This document shows positions 55,025 through 64,000 of a stretch of 64,000 nucleotides of DNA, in pieces (the stretch's first letter is position 1; each line of letters opens with the position of its first letter). A program made the position numbers and the translations under genes. Source of the stretch: Abyssibacter profundi. Lineage in GTDB: Bacteria > Pseudomonadota > Gammaproteobacteria > Nevskiales > OUC007. The notes below the pieces were generated by a model that saw nothing but the letters and a program-made list of their open reading frames with translations, ran no database searches and had not been told where the DNA came from. The stretch is taken from assembly GCF_003151135.1 (NCBI RefSeq), contig NZ_QEQK01000001.1, positions 168,829-232,828 on the forward strand, read 5' to 3'.

Positions 55025-55762
55025 TCAGGAAGCGTCCTGACCCTCGATTTCGAGTAATTCCACCTCGAAGACCAACGTCTCGTTGGGGCCGATTCGTGAC
55101 CCGGCACCGCGCTGACCGTAGGCCAGTTCCGGCGGGATGACGAAACGGTACTTGCTGCCCACTGCCATCAACTGAACACCCTCGGTCCAGCCGGGAATCA
55201 CGCCGTTGAGCGGGAAGGTGGCCGGATTGCCGCGATCGTAAGAGCTGTCGAACACGGTGCCGTCAATCAGCGTGCCCTTGTAATGCACGGTGACCTTGTC
55301 TTCGGCGCTAGGCTTGGGGCCATCGCCTTCTTCCAGCACCTCATACTGCAATCCGCTGTCGGTGACATTCACGCCATCTTTTTCCGCATTTTCCGATCGA
55401 TAAGCCTCACCCTTGGCAGTGGCCTCTGCAGCCGCCGCTTCGGTTTCGGCCTGCTGCGCCTGCTGCAGACTCTGACTCACGGAGGTCTTCACCGCCGTCA
55501 TTTCCTCATCGCTCATCGCCAGCTCGCCGCCACCGTGGGCCGCTGCGAAACCCGCCGAAAACGCCTCCGGGTCCACCTTGTCGGCGACCTGTTCCAGCGA
55601 ACGCGCCACATCGACTCCGACCGCATAGGAGAACTGCGCGGCCTCACCGGACGGCGTGTAGGTCGACGGATCCGGCGGATCACCGCTGGGATCGGTCGGC
55701 TGCGGCTGACAAGCCGCCAGGGCGATCGCGGAGGCCGCAATCAGATACTTCGTGTAAGGCAT
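55025..55762 (-). CDS. FKBP-type peptidyl-prolyl cis-trans isomerase lipoprotein
   Basis: A 245-residue Mip/FkpA-like foldase. The leader ends in Leu-Ala-Ala-Cys. The helical dimer domain (about 45-125) has an Ala/Gln/Glu-rich coil. The FKBP domain (about 135-240) has Val-His-Tyr-Lys-Gly-Thr-Leu, Phe-Asp-Ser-Ser, Gly-Val-Ile-Pro-Gly-Trp and Pro-Pro-Glu-Leu-Ala-Tyr-Gly. It aids folding in the periplasm or outer membrane. It lies 29 bases after plsB on the same strand. Confidence 0.94.
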   Translation of the reverse strand: MPYTKYLIAASAIALAACQPQPTDPSGDPPDPSTYTPSGEAAQFSYAVGVDVARSLEQVADKVDPEAFSAGFAAAHGGGELAMSDEEMTAVKTSVSQSLQQAQQAETEAAAAEATAKGEAYRSENAEKDGVNVTDSGLQYEVLEEGDGPKPSAEDKVTVHYKGTLIDGTVFDSSYDRGNPATFPLNGVIPGWTEGVQLMAVGSKYRFVIPPELAYGQRGAGSRIGPNETLVFEVELLEIEGQDAS

Positions 55763-55791
55763 AAAAACTCCATGTGTGCCGTCACAGCGAC

Positions 55792-58275
55792 TCAGTCGCT
55801 GATGGTAAAGGACCGTCGGCGACGGCCCGTCAGGTGTTGAACAGTTTGTGCGATTTCGGGGCCCAGTAATCCCAGTGCCTGGCGTGCCAGCGGTTCAATG
55901 GCCGCGTCCACGGTCAGCCACCTCATGTCACCCTCTCCGGACTTTTCATGCAACACGTCCATCTGAATCAGCGTGTTGACATGGCCACGGAACAGCGCCG
56001 GATCGAAAAACTCGGGTGCATTGCGCCCTGTCAGCACCGCCATACGTTCGGCCATGAGCACGCACTCCGACTCGAACGACGCCCGCTCCAGGGTCATCAA
56101 CTCGCGTCCTTCGGCCAGAAGCACCAGCGTCATCGCATAGCGTTCCAAGGTCTCACGCATGATGCGCATCAAGCCCCCCAGATGACCATAGCCATCCTGG
56201 GAAGGGTCCGGCCGTCTCAGGCTGTCGCCTTCCGCAATCAGCATGCCGGCTTCGACCATGGCATCGACCTGCCGTTCAATCGCCGGGTCAAGATTGTCGC
56301 CGTGGTCCCACAAAAACCACTCATCGCGCAGAATCGGGTACAGGGCACGGGCACCCGACAAGATTTCCTCGCGCGTGCGCAAAGCCCGAGCCGAAAAGAA
56401 ATTCGCGATCAGCGAAGGCATGGCAAACAGGTGCTGAATACTGTTGCGGTAGTAGGTCAGCAGCACCGCGTCCTTGTCCTGCGCCAGGACCAGCTCGCCC
56501 CAGGGGTGCGCCACCCGCTGCAAACCGGCGATGGGCTCGGCACGGGCCAGCAGCGCCGCGCCATCGGCTTCCGGAATTTGCAGGGCAGGACCGTAGGGCG
56601 CCCGTTGGAGCAAATCTACAAACGCCGCCAGGCGCTCGGCCAGTTCATCCGCTGGCATCGCCCGCTCCTGGGTCGCCAGCAGGCTCACCGCCGTCAGTGC
56701 CACCGGACTGACCACGGCCGCACCGTTGATACGCCGCATGATCTCGTGCCCGAGATCGGAGACAAAGCCTGACCACCACGCTGGCCGCTGCTCGGCGGCC
56801 CAATCCGTCGACTGCCAGTCAGGGTGCTGGGCGTTAATAAAGTCCAGCACATCCACCGGCTCGCCAAAGGAAATGTACGGTCGCCCATACTTGCGCTTGA
56901 GGCTACGCCCCGCCTTGATCAGCCGGGCGGCCGATTCACGCTTGGCTTTTTGTCCCCGCAGTTCACTGAAGTAGCTATTGACTTCCATGATGCGGTCATA
57001 GCCCAAGAACACCGGTACCAGCTTCAGCGGCTTGTCGGGATTGCGCAGCGCGCTTTCCACCGTCATCGACAGCATGCCCATCATCGGCCGGCGTAAGCGG
57101 CCTGTCCGGCTACGTCCCCCTTCGGGGTAAAAACTAATGGGCGTACCGCGGGTCACAAGCGCGTCGACATACGCACGGAACACCGCACCATAAAGCCGGT
57201 TACCCCTGAACTTGCGACGCAGGTAGAACGCCCCGCAGCGGCGCAGCAGGCCGCCGACCGGCCAAAAGTTCATGTTGATGCCCGCGGCGATATGTGGCGG
57301 CGCCAGACCCTGTTTGTAGAGCAGGTAGCTCACGAGCAGATAGTCGAAATGACTGCGATGCGAGGGCAGATACACCACCCCGCCATCGTGGGCGGCCTCG
57401 CGTGCTTGCTCGACGTTAAAGACACTGAGCCCGTCGAAGGTCCGCTTCCAGAGCCAATCCAACACCACTTCCATGAAGCGAATGGCCGCCATGGTGTAGT
57501 CGGCGGCAATTTCTTCTCCGTAGCGCTGCACCTTGGCCTGGACGTCTTCGCGGCTTAGCCCCTCGTCCGCCATCGCAGCATCCATCGCGGCCCGCACCGA
57601 CGGATGATTCTTGAGACTGCGCACCACGGCCTGACGGTTGGACCGGCTCGGACCCAGTACCGCGCTGCGATTGCGGCTGAAGTGCAGGCGCAGGATGCGC
57701 GAGAGCTTGACCAGCCCCGAATCGCGATCCGGCTGATCGGCCATGAACTCGCTAAAGGACACGGGCTTGCTGAAACTGACGAGCGTGTTCCGACCGTTGG
57801 CCAGCACGATGAAAAACTTGCGCAGCCAGCCCGCCCGGTCGCTATCGGTGAACAAGATCTTCAGCAGCGAGGTCTCTCGGCCCGGGTCACGCCCCCAGTA
57901 CACGGAAACGGGTACCAGCTGCACGTCGTAATCCGACGAGCTGAGCGCGGCATCAACCAGCGACTGGAGTTCACTGGGTTGCGCGTCCGCGGCTCGCCCT
58001 AGCGCGGGCAGGAACAGCACCGCCGCGCGTTCCGATGTGGGCAGGCGTTGGCGCGTCAGGTAAGGCAGCGGCAGACCCCGCTTGCTCACCACCGACTCGA
58101 CCACGACACGATCGGCCCAGCTACGCACGGGCAACACATAACAAAGCGGCCGATCGGCCGCCTCACCCAGAATGGATTCTGGTGGGTCGGGTACGATGCG
58201 CGCGCGCACCCACCACAGCAGCGGCTTGCGCCACAGCCAAGCCACTGCAAGCATCAACCAGCGAAACGGGTTCAT
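55792..58275 (-). CDS. plsB: Glycerol-3-phosphate 1-O-acyltransferase
   Basis: An 827-residue membrane-associated enzyme that makes lysophosphatidate from acyl-CoA or acyl-ACP. Motif I is His-Arg-Ser-His-Phe-Asp (about 306-311), then Gly-Ala-Phe-Tyr-Leu-Arg-Arg, and motif III is Phe-Tyr-Pro-Glu-Gly-Gly-Arg-Ser-Arg-Thr-Gly. Length matches PlsB. ATG 58275 is chosen because GGAAG lies just before it; the GTG at 58281 is too near. The isomerase gene follows. Together with plsY the window has both acyl-phosphate and acyl-CoA/ACP routes. Confidence 0.96.
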   Translation of the reverse strand: MNPFRWLMLAVAWLWRKPLLWWVRARIVPDPPESILGEAADRPLCYVLPVRSWADRVVVESVVSKRGLPLPYLTRQRLPTSERAAVLFLPALGRAADAQPSELQSLVDAALSSSDYDVQLVPVSVYWGRDPGRETSLLKILFTDSDRAGWLRKFFIVLANGRNTLVSFSKPVSFSEFMADQPDRDSGLVKLSRILRLHFSRNRSAVLGPSRSNRQAVVRSLKNHPSVRAAMDAAMADEGLSREDVQAKVQRYGEEIAADYTMAAIRFMEVVLDWLWKRTFDGLSVFNVEQAREAAHDGGVVYLPSHRSHFDYLLVSYLLYKQGLAPPHIAAGINMNFWPVGGLLRRCGAFYLRRKFRGNRLYGAVFRAYVDALVTRGTPISFYPEGGRSRTGRLRRPMMGMLSMTVESALRNPDKPLKLVPVFLGYDRIMEVNSYFSELRGQKAKRESAARLIKAGRSLKRKYGRPYISFGEPVDVLDFINAQHPDWQSTDWAAEQRPAWWSGFVSDLGHEIMRRINGAAVVSPVALTAVSLLATQERAMPADELAERLAAFVDLLQRAPYGPALQIPEADGAALLARAEPIAGLQRVAHPWGELVLAQDKDAVLLTYYRNSIQHLFAMPSLIANFFSARALRTREEILSGARALYPILRDEWFLWDHGDNLDPAIERQVDAMVEAGMLIAEGDSLRRPDPSQDGYGHLGGLMRIMRETLERYAMTLVLLAEGRELMTLERASFESECVLMAERMAVLTGRNAPEFFDPALFRGHVNTLIQMDVLHEKSGEGDMRWLTVDAAIEPLARQALGLLGPEIAQTVQHLTGRRRRSFTISD

Positions 58276-58310
58276 TGTCACTTCCGTGATTCCAGCGCGA
58301 ATTCTAACTG

Positions 58311-58766
58311 ATGCCTCAACCGACTCCCGAGCAACGTGACGCCATCCGCCAGGAACTGGACCGCTATGTCTGGCTGCTGGACGACTGCATCCGCGTTCCC
58401 GGCACCCGCATTCGCCTGGGTCTGGACAGTCTGGTGGGGCTGATTCCCGGCGTGGGTGATGCGGCCACCGGCGCAGCCGCGCTGGCGCTGGTCTGGCGCG
58501 CGCACCGGCTTGGCGCTCCGCCGGCGCTGCTCGGGCAGATGCTGAAAAATGTCGGTATCGATGTGGCCGTGGGCGCCATACCGGTCGTCGGAGACCTGTT
58601 CGATGTCACCTGGCGGGCCAACCGACGCAATCTCGATCTGCTGCGAGCCCATTTCCATGTCGAGCCGCCCACTGAAAAGGGGCGCCCACAACGCACTCGC
58701 GTGTTACTCATCAGCACGCTGGGACTGCTCGCCGCCATCGGGGCTTTCATCTGGCTGGTGAACTAG
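58311..58766 (+). CDS. DUF4112 family membrane protein
   Basis: A 151-residue protein with the DUF4112 signature: Arg-Ile-Arg-Leu-Gly-Leu-Asp-Ser-Leu-Val-Gly-Leu-Ile-Pro-Gly-Val-Gly-Asp and Ala-Ile-Pro-Val-Val-Gly-Asp-Leu-Phe-Asp. A C-terminal hydrophobic helix ends in Trp-Leu-Val-Asn. The role is unknown. It diverges from plsB. Its TAG stop (58764-58766) is part of the CTAG that begins the 51-bp palindrome. Confidence 0.88.
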   Translation: MPQPTPEQRDAIRQELDRYVWLLDDCIRVPGTRIRLGLDSLVGLIPGVGDAATGAAALALVWRAHRLGAPPALLGQMLKNVGIDVAVGAIPVVGDLFDVTWRANRRNLDLLRAHFHVEPPTEKGRPQRTRVLLISTLGLLAAIGAFIWLVN

Positions 58767-58813
58767 GGAAGCACTGATTGATTCGCGGCGCGAACCAATC
58801 AGTGCTTCCCTAG
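58763..58813. mobile_element. 51-bp palindrome sharing ends with the 414-bp element
   Basis: Left arm 58763-58787 and right arm 58789-58813 are 25-bp inverted repeats with one mismatch and a single central G. Ends read CTAGGGAAGCACTGATTG. The end sequence TAGGGAArCACTGA matches the 414-bp element at 48836, and both have CGCG at the inner arm end. CTAG stands on both sides, consistent with a 4-bp CTAG target duplication. It may be the minimal form of the same element. The left CTAG contains the stop of the DUF4112 gene. The 205 bases beyond, up to 59018, hold the leader of the next gene and no other gene. Confidence 0.75.
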
Positions 58814-59018
58814 GTCTGTCCGGATTCCTGGCGTTTTTACGTAACCCTATTCAAAGCCAAGCCAATCAACGCATAGCGCCGACACGCGCTGCGCCGGGGA
58901 TTGATTGAACTTTCTTGCCTGCGCTCGGCATACTGCCGGCGGGGACGTTTAATTTTTTTTGATTCCAGCCCATTTTCACGCCAGATACCGGTTGGCTGGG
59001 GCTCGGGGAGTTTTTGTG

Positions 59019-62000
59019 ATGAAGAACCTGATTCGCGCCGCGCTCGGCATTGTTTTCGTTTGCGCGGCCTCGCCCGCTCTCGCGGTCTCCGTCGAGGTGG
59101 ACACCGGGGGAATGGGCAGCGATTGCAGCCCCGGCCATGCGGCGGGCACCTGCTCGCTGCGCGAGGCGATCGCCTTCATCAATACCCAGGGCACGAGCAG
59201 CGTCCACACCATCACCTTTGCCAGTGGGGTGACGACGGTGACCATTCAGGCGCCGGACCTGCCCGATATCGTCGTGCCGGCGGCGATCACCGGCCCGGTG
59301 ACCATCAACTGCGAGGCCGCCAGCCTCGGCGGCGAGGTCCCAGCGGCGTTTGCGTTCACCACAGCACAAAGCGACGGTTACCGCGTCGACAACCTCAATC
59401 TTGTTGGCTGCGAAACCAGCGACCCGCGGGGCGGGGCGGCGATCTACTTCAATCCGACCGACGGCGCATCCACGCTAACCGTGGATGGTGTGACGATCCA
59501 GGACACCGAGGCCAGCGCAGGCCCCGGCGGCGCCATCAAGATCGCCGCCAGCCACACGGCCGATATCAGCAACACCGTGATTGAGGACGCCAGCGCCGAG
59601 ACCTATGGCGGTGCCATCGATAACCAGGGCTTTCTGACGCTGACCAACTCCCGGCTGGAGAACAACAGCCTGATCACCAGTACTTTCTCGGCGTCCAACG
59701 GCGCAGGTGCAGGCCTGTCCAGCCGCCTAGCCACCACCGGAGGCACAGCGCTTGATGGCGTGGTGATCACCGGCAACAGCGCCGGTGGAGACAACGGCGG
59801 CGGCATCTATGCCGAAATGCAGTTTTCGGCACTGAGCTTTACGATCAACAACACGCTGATCAGCGACAACCAGGCTGCCAACGGCGGCGGCATCTCCATC
59901 GGCCTGAATGGCCCGATCGAACTCACCAATTCCACGCTGTCCGGCAACACCGCAGACGGTGGCGGCAGCCCGGGCACCGAGGGATCGGGCGGCGCCATTT
60001 ACCTGGACGCCGTGAATTCCAACGGCGCGGTCTTCCGTGCCAGCAATTGCACCTTGTCGGGCAATAACGCTGATTTCGGCGCGGCCATCGCCGCTGATCC
60101 CAGCGTGCAGAAAGCCTCCGCCATGACCAACTGCACCATCGCCTTCAACGGGGATGGCGCCGGTAATGGCATCGAAATGCCGGGCACGCAGTTGGAGAAG
60201 GTCTTCCCGGGCAATACCAACAATCCCTTCGCCAAGAACCTGCTGGTCGGCAACGCGCCGCAGAACTGCACCGGGCTGTTCGATCATCTGAATGACACCA
60301 ACAATTCAGGATCCAACCTGGCCAGCGACATGAGTTGCGGCTTCACCCAGGGCACTGATTCTGAAGTTGCTGGCGCTGGTGCGGTCATGATCGATGCCAA
60401 CCTAACCGACAATGGCGGTGCGACACCCACGCATCGCCTGCTCGTCGGCAGTCCGGCAATCGACCTGGGCAACGCCATCGGCACCACCGGCGACCAACGC
60501 GGTGCACCGGCGGCCGATGGCACCAACGACATGACCGATGCGGTCGTGCGCGACTCGGGCGCCTACGAGTTTGCCGGATTCTCGGCCGTGGAATTCGCCG
60601 ACCCCAGCCTGTCCGTCGACGAGGACGACACCCCGCTGCAGTTCGTGCTGCGCCGATATGGCGACGTCAGCCAGGCCCTGGGCGGCGTGTCGATCAGCAC
60701 GGAGGAAGGGACGGCTGACGCCACCGACTACGACGCGACGCCCATGCCGGCGACGATCGACTTTGCCGCGGGTGTGACCACCTCCGCGCAGATCGACGTG
60801 GGCATCGTCGACGACACCACCGACGAGGAAGACGAAGATTTCTCCCTGCTGCTCGGCGGTGTGACCGTCTGGGATCTGGGTGCGCAGCAGCCGGCCAACG
60901 TCACGATTCGTGAAGTCGAAGTCGGCACGGTCGAATTCGAGTTCGACGATTCCAGCAATCCGCTGGTGGTCTCCGAAGACGCCGGCACGCTCACCGTTAC
61001 GCTGACCCGCACGGGCGGCACCGACAAGCAGGTGCAGGTGGTCGTCAACTCTACCGATGGCACGGCAAGCAGCGTGGGTGACGAAGACTATGTCGCGATC
61101 AGCGACCTGACGGTCACCTTCCCCGATGGCAGTGCGTCGCAGACCTTCAACGTCAGCATCATCGACGACAACGCCTACGACCCCAACAACATCGATTTCA
61201 CGCTGACGCTGAGCGAGCCAGCCGATCAACCCGCCAATTTCGAACTCGGCTCGAACTCCGTACTCAATGTCGAAATCGATTCCGAAGATGCCGCGATGGC
61301 AGGCGAGTTCAGCCTGACCGAGGCGGGTGTCAACGTCACCGAGGGCACCAACACCACAGCCGAATTCACCGTCCAGCGTCTGGTGGGTTCGGACTGCACG
61401 GTGACCGTGAACTATTCAACGAACTCCGGAACGGCGGACGAAGGCTCCGACTTCACCGGAACCAGCGGTAGCCTGATCTTCAACGACGGCGTCACCACCG
61501 ATCAGACCATCAGCATTCCGATTGCCGACGATGCGGTCCGCGAAGGCGATGAACGCTTCACGCTGACGCTGGACAGTGCCGATGTCTCCAACTGTGAATC
61601 CGGCGCCAGCGCGACCCTGGCCACGCCGTCCACCGGCACGGTTGTCATCCGCTCCGACGAGTTGGTGCAGTTCGGTTTCGAACAAACCAGCTGGGCCGCC
61701 AACGAGGCCGACGGACAAATCGAAATCAGTGTGCGTCCCCTCCAGGCCGTAACCGGTGACGACGTGGTCATCAGCTACACGACCCTAGATGGCACGGCCA
61801 CCGCGCCAGAAGACTACGCCGCCACCACGGGCACCCTCACCTGGTCGGATGGCGAAGGCACCGATGCCGTCAAGCAATTCACCGTGCCCCTTGTGGCCGA
61901 CGACGACGCTGAGGGCAACGAGGGCCTCACGGTGGAACTCACCTCCATGAGCGCCTACGCCGAGATCAGTGGCACCAATCCGACGCCGGTCACCATTGAA

Positions 62001-64000
62001 GACCGACTGGGCATCCGCTTCACCGACACCACCTTCGTATCCGACCGTGAAAACGGGGGCACCATCGTGGCCACTGTTGAACGCGTGGGTGCGGCCACCC
62101 AAGCCGCGCAGGTCGATATCAGCACCGCGCAGCTGGACCCGGTGTCGGCTGAATCCGATGTCGATTACCAGGCCAAGACCGAAGTCGTGACCTGGGCCGC
62201 CGGTGACGACACACCCAAGACGGTGACCTTCTCGGTGATTGGCGATTCCGAGCTGGAAGGTGACGAACAGTTCCAACTGGTCCTGGATAACGAGATCAAC
62301 GCCATTCTGGTCGAGCCATCCACTGCCACGGCGGTTATCACCGATGACGACAGCGCCGTCGCACTGGATGCCGCAACCTACGCGGTCATCGAGAACGAAG
62401 GTGTGGTCACGGTTTCGCTGACCCGCACCGGCGCCTTTGGTGAGATTTCGGTGGACTATGCGACTACCGACGGCAGCGCAGTCGCCGGCACGGACTACAC
62501 CGCCACCAACGGCACGGTGACCTGGCTGGATGGCGAATCCGGCGCCAAGACCGTCACGGTGGCCGTACTGAATGACGATGCGCCCGAATCCGCCAAGGAC
62601 TTCAGCCTCACGCTCAGCAACCCACAGCCGGCAGGCACGGTCACGCTGGTCGACCCGACCACAACCACCATCACCATTGCCGATGATGACTCCATCATCG
62701 AAATGGACGCGCCGACGCTCTCGGTTGACGAGGATGGCGGCACGGTCACCGTCAGCGCCACGCGCAGCGGCGCTGCACTGGGTCCGGCTTCCGTGACGAT
62801 CGCCACCAGCGATGGGACGGCCACCTCCGGCATCGACTATGACCAGACGATGGCCGGGCTGTCTTGGGTGGACGGTGAAACCGGCAGCAAGTCGGTCAGC
62901 ATCGCGATCCTGGACAACGACGACGTTGACGGCGATCTGGCCTTCAGTGTGTCCCTGAGCGCCCCGACACCGTCGGACCGCACGCACCTCGGAACGCAGA
63001 CGCAAACCGACATCACCATCGTCGATAACGATTCCATCATCGAACTCGTCGCGGCCACGGCCACGGCACTGGAGTCCGACGGCTCGTTGGTGATCTCGGC
63101 GACCCGTACCGGCAGCTTCGGCGCCGCCACGGTGAACTACGCCACCGCAGACGGTTCGGCGCAGGCGGGGACGCATTACACCGCCGCCTCCGGCACCTTC
63201 GAGTGGGCCAATGGCGAAGACGGCACCAAGTCGGTCACCATCAGCCTGACGGATGACGCCGAGGTCAACGCGGATCGTGACTTCAGCCTGAGCATCGACA
63301 CGCCCAGCCCATCGGCGGATGTCCAGCTGGGCAGCACGACGACCACCGCCGTCACGCTCACCAACGACGATTCCACCGTCACGCTGACCACCGCGGCGGT
63401 CGCCGCGCCGGAAGGCGACGGCCAGATCGTGTTCTTGGCCGAGCGCACAGGTGACTTTGGAGCGGCCACTATCGACTTTGCTACGGCCGACGGCTCGGCC
63501 ACGGCACCGGATGACTACACCGCCAACAGCGGCAGCGTCAGCTGGAACGATGGCGAGGCAGGGCAGAAGATGATCACGGTGACCATTGCCGACAACGATG
63601 TCGTCGATGCCGACCGCGACTTCAGCCTGACGCTCAGCAACCCCGACCCGAATACCCGGGTCCGCCTGGGCGCCATCGAGACAGCCACGGCCACCATCCA
63701 GGATGACGACACCGTCATCACCCTGGATGCGGCGACCGCCTCGGCCATCGAAAGTGACGGCACGGTCACGCTGACTGCCACACGCTCCGGTACCCGCGGC
63801 ACGGCCACGGTCACCGTCCGCACTGCCGATGGCTCAGCCGCCGACGGCGTGCACTACACCGGCGTCGATTCCAGCCTCAGCTGGGCCGATGGCGAGGATG
63901 GCAGCAAGAGCATCACCGTCGAGATCGCCGATGACCTCGTCGTCAACGCTGATCGCGACTTCACCCTGAGCATCAGCAACCCGATGCCGTCGGGGCTAGT
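59019..64000 (+). CDS. Giant secreted Calx-beta repeat protein with N-terminal beta-helix (partial, runs off the window)
   Basis: At least 1660 codons, open to the window end. A signal peptide (1-22, ending Ala-Leu-Ala) is followed by Cys-Ser-Leu-Arg-Glu-Ala-Ile (45-51) and a beta-helix domain with Gly-Gly-Ala-Ile and Asn-Ser/Asn-Thr turns to about 500 (choice-of-anchor Q-like end with Asp-Gln-Arg-Gly). From about 524 ten Calx-beta domains follow in tandem, each with Val-Xaa-Glu-Asp/Glu-Gly-Gly, Ala-Thr-x-Asp-Gly-x-Ala and Asp-Asp-Ser/Thr. They should bind calcium. ATG 59019 has GGGGAG 59005-59010. It is probably a surface adhesin or matrix protein. The C-terminal anchor lies outside. No stop occurs in the window, so gene finders requiring a stop may miss it. 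Confidence 0.88.
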   Translation, partial: MKNLIRAALGIVFVCAASPALAVSVEVDTGGMGSDCSPGHAAGTCSLREAIAFINTQGTSSVHTITFASGVTTVTIQAPDLPDIVVPAAITGPVTINCEAASLGGEVPAAFAFTTAQSDGYRVDNLNLVGCETSDPRGGAAIYFNPTDGASTLTVDGVTIQDTEASAGPGGAIKIAASHTADISNTVIEDASAETYGGAIDNQGFLTLTNSRLENNSLITSTFSASNGAGAGLSSRLATTGGTALDGVVITGNSAGGDNGGGIYAEMQFSALSFTINNTLISDNQAANGGGISIGLNGPIELTNSTLSGNTADGGGSPGTEGSGGAIYLDAVNSNGAVFRASNCTLSGNNADFGAAIAADPSVQKASAMTNCTIAFNGDGAGNGIEMPGTQLEKVFPGNTNNPFAKNLLVGNAPQNCTGLFDHLNDTNNSGSNLASDMSCGFTQGTDSEVAGAGAVMIDANLTDNGGATPTHRLLVGSPAIDLGNAIGTTGDQRGAPAADGTNDMTDAVVRDSGAYEFAGFSAVEFADPSLSVDEDDTPLQFVLRRYGDVSQALGGVSISTEEGTADATDYDATPMPATIDFAAGVTTSAQIDVGIVDDTTDEEDEDFSLLLGGVTVWDLGAQQPANVTIREVEVGTVEFEFDDSSNPLVVSEDAGTLTVTLTRTGGTDKQVQVVVNSTDGTASSVGDEDYVAISDLTVTFPDGSASQTFNVSIIDDNAYDPNNIDFTLTLSEPADQPANFELGSNSVLNVEIDSEDAAMAGEFSLTEAGVNVTEGTNTTAEFTVQRLVGSDCTVTVNYSTNSGTADEGSDFTGTSGSLIFNDGVTTDQTISIPIADDAVREGDERFTLTLDSADVSNCESGASATLATPSTGTVVIRSDELVQFGFEQTSWAANEADGQIEISVRPLQAVTGDDVVISYTTLDGTATAPEDYAATTGTLTWSDGEGTDAVKQFTVPLVADDDAEGNEGLTVELTSMSAYAEISGTNPTPVTIEDRLGIRFTDTTFVSDRENGGTIVATVERVGAATQAAQVDISTAQLDPVSAESDVDYQAKTEVVTWAAGDDTPKTVTFSVIGDSELEGDEQFQLVLDNEINAILVEPSTATAVITDDDSAVALDAATYAVIENEGVVTVSLTRTGAFGEISVDYATTDGSAVAGTDYTATNGTVTWLDGESGAKTVTVAVLNDDAPESAKDFSLTLSNPQPAGTVTLVDPTTTTITIADDDSIIEMDAPTLSVDEDGGTVTVSATRSGAALGPASVTIATSDGTATSGIDYDQTMAGLSWVDGETGSKSVSIAILDNDDVDGDLAFSVSLSAPTPSDRTHLGTQTQTDITIVDNDSIIELVAATATALESDGSLVISATRTGSFGAATVNYATADGSAQAGTHYTAASGTFEWANGEDGTKSVTISLTDDAEVNADRDFSLSIDTPSPSADVQLGSTTTTAVTLTNDDSTVTLTTAAVAAPEGDGQIVFLAERTGDFGAATIDFATADGSATAPDDYTANSGSVSWNDGEAGQKMITVTIADNDVVDADRDFSLTLSNPDPNTRVRLGAIETATATIQDDDTVITLDAATASAIESDGTVTLTATRSGTRGTATVTVRTADGSAADGVHYTGVDSSLSWADGEDGSKSITVEIADDLVVNADRDFTLSISNPMPSGL
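60588..64000 (+). repeat. Tandem array of ten Calx-beta domains
   Basis: Domain starts are near 60588, 60931, 61303, 61668, 62011, 62358, 62698, 63040, 63379 and 63718 (spacing 339-372 bases, about 114 codons). The last is cut by the window end. The later units (from 62358) are more alike, with recurring Thr-Asp-Gly-Ser-Ala, Trp-x-Asp-Gly-Glu and Asp-Arg-Asp-Phe-Ser-Leu motifs, as if amplified more recently. Confidence 0.85.

Noticed and set aside
58814-59018. Riboswitch in the leader of the Calx-beta gene
   Set aside because: I looked for c-di-GMP (GEMM) conserved blocks and found none; the stretch has a T-run and a weak stem only.

Overview
The window looks like chromosomal DNA of a free-living, GC-rich gammaproteobacterium. 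The evidence is the gene content: PlsB and PlsY, an 800-residue FadE, a birA-coaX-tRNA-Thr(UGU) cluster as in gammaproteobacterial chromosomes, DUF3080/DUF3379/DUF4124 proteins, a TonB receptor ending in Phe, and OmpA with thrombospondin-3 repeats. No 16S or other species marker is present. A marine or saline, lipid-degrading member of the Nevskiales/Salinisphaerales/Wenzhouxiangella neighbourhood is only a guess. Genes are tightly packed with many 4-base start/stop overlaps. I see no prophage, CRISPR array or transposase.

Layout. 0.2-2.9 kb: a minus-strand cluster of alcohol dehydrogenase, hotdog thioesterase, Tag-like DNA glycosylase and a DUF1304 membrane protein. 3.1-6.7 kb: a 1191-residue secreted beta-helix protein with a fourfold higher-order repeat and an unusual membrane/lipobox/collagen tail, preceded by two abutting perfect palindromes. 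7.2-11.5 kb: tRNA-Thr(UGU), coaX, birA, plsY and an M61 peptidase, all minus. 11.6-16.0 kb: phosphopantetheinyl transferase, MgtE, a CehA-type PHP lipoprotein and an NTF2-like lipoprotein. 16.2-21.9 kb: a five-gene peptide ABC importer whose last ATPase gene carries an in-frame amber codon. 22.0-27.2 kb: a membrane-anchored beta-helix protein, an ABC-2 exporter pair and an OmpA/TSP3 porin-like protein. 27.4-34.1 kb: a FimX-like degenerate REC-PAS-GGDEF-EAL protein, an Ig-like lipoprotein, a SIMPL protein, a HAD phosphatase and a glutamine cyclotransferase. 34.1-36.7 kb: cystathionine gamma-lyase and beta-synthase (reverse transsulfuration). 36.8-43.8 kb: rhomboid protease, MFS transporter, methyltransferase, an ECF sigma/anti-sigma pair, acyl-CoA dehydrogenase and two membrane proteins. 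43.8-50.2 kb: lipoprotein, TonB receptor, dicarboxylate symporter, a 414-bp palindromic element and an LPG-synthase-type flippase. 50.3-58.8 kb: fadE with its TetR regulator, DUF3080 and DUF4124 proteins, an FKBP isomerase lipoprotein, plsB and DUF4112. 59.0 kb to the end: a giant Calx-beta repeat protein that runs off the window.

Two functional themes recur. One is lipid metabolism: PlsY and PlsB for phosphatidate synthesis, two acyl-CoA dehydrogenases, a thioesterase, and a TetR regulator next to fadE. The other is the cell envelope: three beta-helix proteins, many lipoproteins, OmpA, a TonB receptor and a FimX-like c-di-GMP effector.

The most unusual DNA structure is a family of two palindromic elements, 414 bp and 51 bp. 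They share the ends TAGGGAArCACTGA, are flanked by YTAR tetranucleotides (CTAG or CTAA), and sit so that their ends supply the stop codons of three genes. This suggests a non-autonomous IS5-group-like element that lands on CTAG-type stop codons.
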